From the NCBI GenBank assembly GCA_024691105.1, contig JAILNY010000016.1, forward strand, positions 1 to 6,346: a DNA stretch of 6,346 nt, given 5' to 3'. Under the pieces are notes generated by a model. The model was not told the origin of the DNA, did no database searches, and was given only the letters and a program-made list of their open reading frames with translations. The position numbers were made by a program, and so were the translations under genes. Shown in pieces: positions 5,727 through 6,346 of this stretch; the stretch's first letter is position 1, and every line of letters starts with the position of its first letter. Origin of the DNA: Treponema sp. (GTDB lineage: Bacteria > Spirochaetota > Spirochaetia > Treponematales > Treponemataceae).

Positions 5727-6346
5727 ATGACATACACTGCAGAAGTGGAACATATGTGTCCTTTGGCTAAAGGCGCATATCATGGACCAGCCCCAATCCC
5801 TGAAGAAGGCGAATGGGTAAAGGTTAAAAAAATTGAAGACGTTTCTGGTTTTACACACGGAATCGGTTGGTGTGCACCACAGCAGGGTGCCTGCAAACTT
5901 TCTTTAAACGTAAAGAATGGTGTTATTGAAGAAGCACTCGTTGAAACTATCGGATGTTCAGGTATGACACACTCAGCTGCTATGGCATCTGAAATCCTCA
6001 TCGGAAAAACTCTTCTCGAAGCATTGAACACTGACCTTGTTTGCGATGCTATCAACACAGCTATGCGCGAACTCTTCCTCCAGATTGTTTACGGTCGTTC
6101 ACAGTCTGCTTACTCTAAGGACGGACTTAAAGTTGGTGCTTCTCTTGAAGACCTCGGAAAGAACCTCCGCTCTCAGATAGGTACAATGTTTGCTACACGC
6201 AAAACAGGTCCTCGCTACCTCGAAATGACAGAAGGTTATGTTGAGACTTGTGCAATCGATAAGGACAATCAGATTATCGGTTACAACTGTATCAACTTTG
6301 GTAAATTGATGGACGCTCTCAAGGCTGGAAAACCAGCTGAAGAAGC
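5727..6346 (+). CDS. NifU/IscU-like iron-sulfur cluster assembly scaffold protein (3' end outside window)
   Basis: An open frame from the ATG at 5727 to the window edge gives 206 residues and no stop; the family is usually about 230 residues, so only a short C-terminal piece is missing. AGGAG (5716-5720) lies 6 nt before the start. The protein begins MTYTAEVEHMCPLAKGAYHG. It carries cysteines fitting the three scaffold positions of IscU/NifU-N: C49 or C56 in GWCAPQQGACKLSL, C77 in ETIGCSGMTHSAAM, and C106 in LVCDAIN. There are additional C11, C175 and C188. The form with GWCAPQQGAC and MRELFLQIVYGRSQSA is the long variant found in clostridia and treponemes, often followed, as I recall, by a GGGtGRT-family gene; that would be just outside this window. 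The expected role is to hold nascent Fe-S clusters delivered by a cysteine desulfurase, in the cytoplasm. Codons are strongly biased, suggesting high expression. It diverges from eno and shares the 26-bp repeat with it. Confidence 0.9.
   Translation, partial: MTYTAEVEHMCPLAKGAYHGPAPIPEEGEWVKVKKIEDVSGFTHGIGWCAPQQGACKLSLNVKNGVIEEALVETIGCSGMTHSAAMASEILIGKTLLEALNTDLVCDAINTAMRELFLQIVYGRSQSAYSKDGLKVGASLEDLGKNLRSQIGTMFATRKTGPRYLEMTEGYVETCAIDKDNQIIGYNCINFGKLMDALKAGKPAEE

Noticed and set aside
5780..6058. Minus-strand open frame inside the Fe-S scaffold gene
   Set aside because: It lies wholly antisense to a recognisable conserved protein and has no family resemblance of its own.

Overview
The window looks like chromosomal DNA of a moderately AT-rich bacterium, most probably a spirochaete of the genus Treponema or a close relative. 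I infer this from the neighbouring DUF4912 and GH57/DUF1957 genes, the TcmP/LCM-type methyltransferase, the style of the enolase, and a NifU-like scaffold of the type common to treponemes and clostridia. I could not run a search, so the genus is an inference. I saw no insertion sequence, phage gene, tRNA, rRNA or CRISPR array.

Layout: five genes on the minus strand run right to left from about 5406 to 8. In transcription order they are enolase (eno), an LCM-family methyltransferase, a PHP-domain phosphoesterase, a DUF4912 protein and a GH57/DUF1957 glycosidase. Diverging from eno on the plus strand is a NifU/IscU-like Fe-S scaffold gene that runs off the right edge at 6346. A terminator with a U-rich tail closes eno. 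The DUF4912-GH57 pair has its own candidate promoter, which would produce a leaderless mRNA. The methyltransferase and PHP genes have no clear promoter and may depend on read-through.

The most interesting part is the 320-base gap between eno and the Fe-S scaffold gene (5407-5726). A near-consensus sigma70 promoter (TTGACA, 17 bp, TATAGT) reads toward eno and gives a leader of about 118 nt. That leader ends in a 13-bp hairpin followed by six U residues, just before the eno Shine-Dalgarno. This has the form of a transcription attenuator. The first bases of the leader can pair with the 3' arm of that hairpin, which would be an antiterminator, and they also lie in a small hairpin of their own. 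A 26-bp element containing an imperfect dyad lies in the middle of the leader. A second copy, 25/26 identical, lies in front of the Fe-S scaffold gene 149 bp away. Together these suggest that central glycolysis and Fe-S assembly share a regulatory input here, and that eno is controlled by premature termination. All of this regulation is inferred from sequence alone.

The DUF4912-GH57 pair probably acts on alpha-glucan (glycogen-like) storage polymer. The methyltransferase and the PHP enzyme have recognisable families but unknown substrates.
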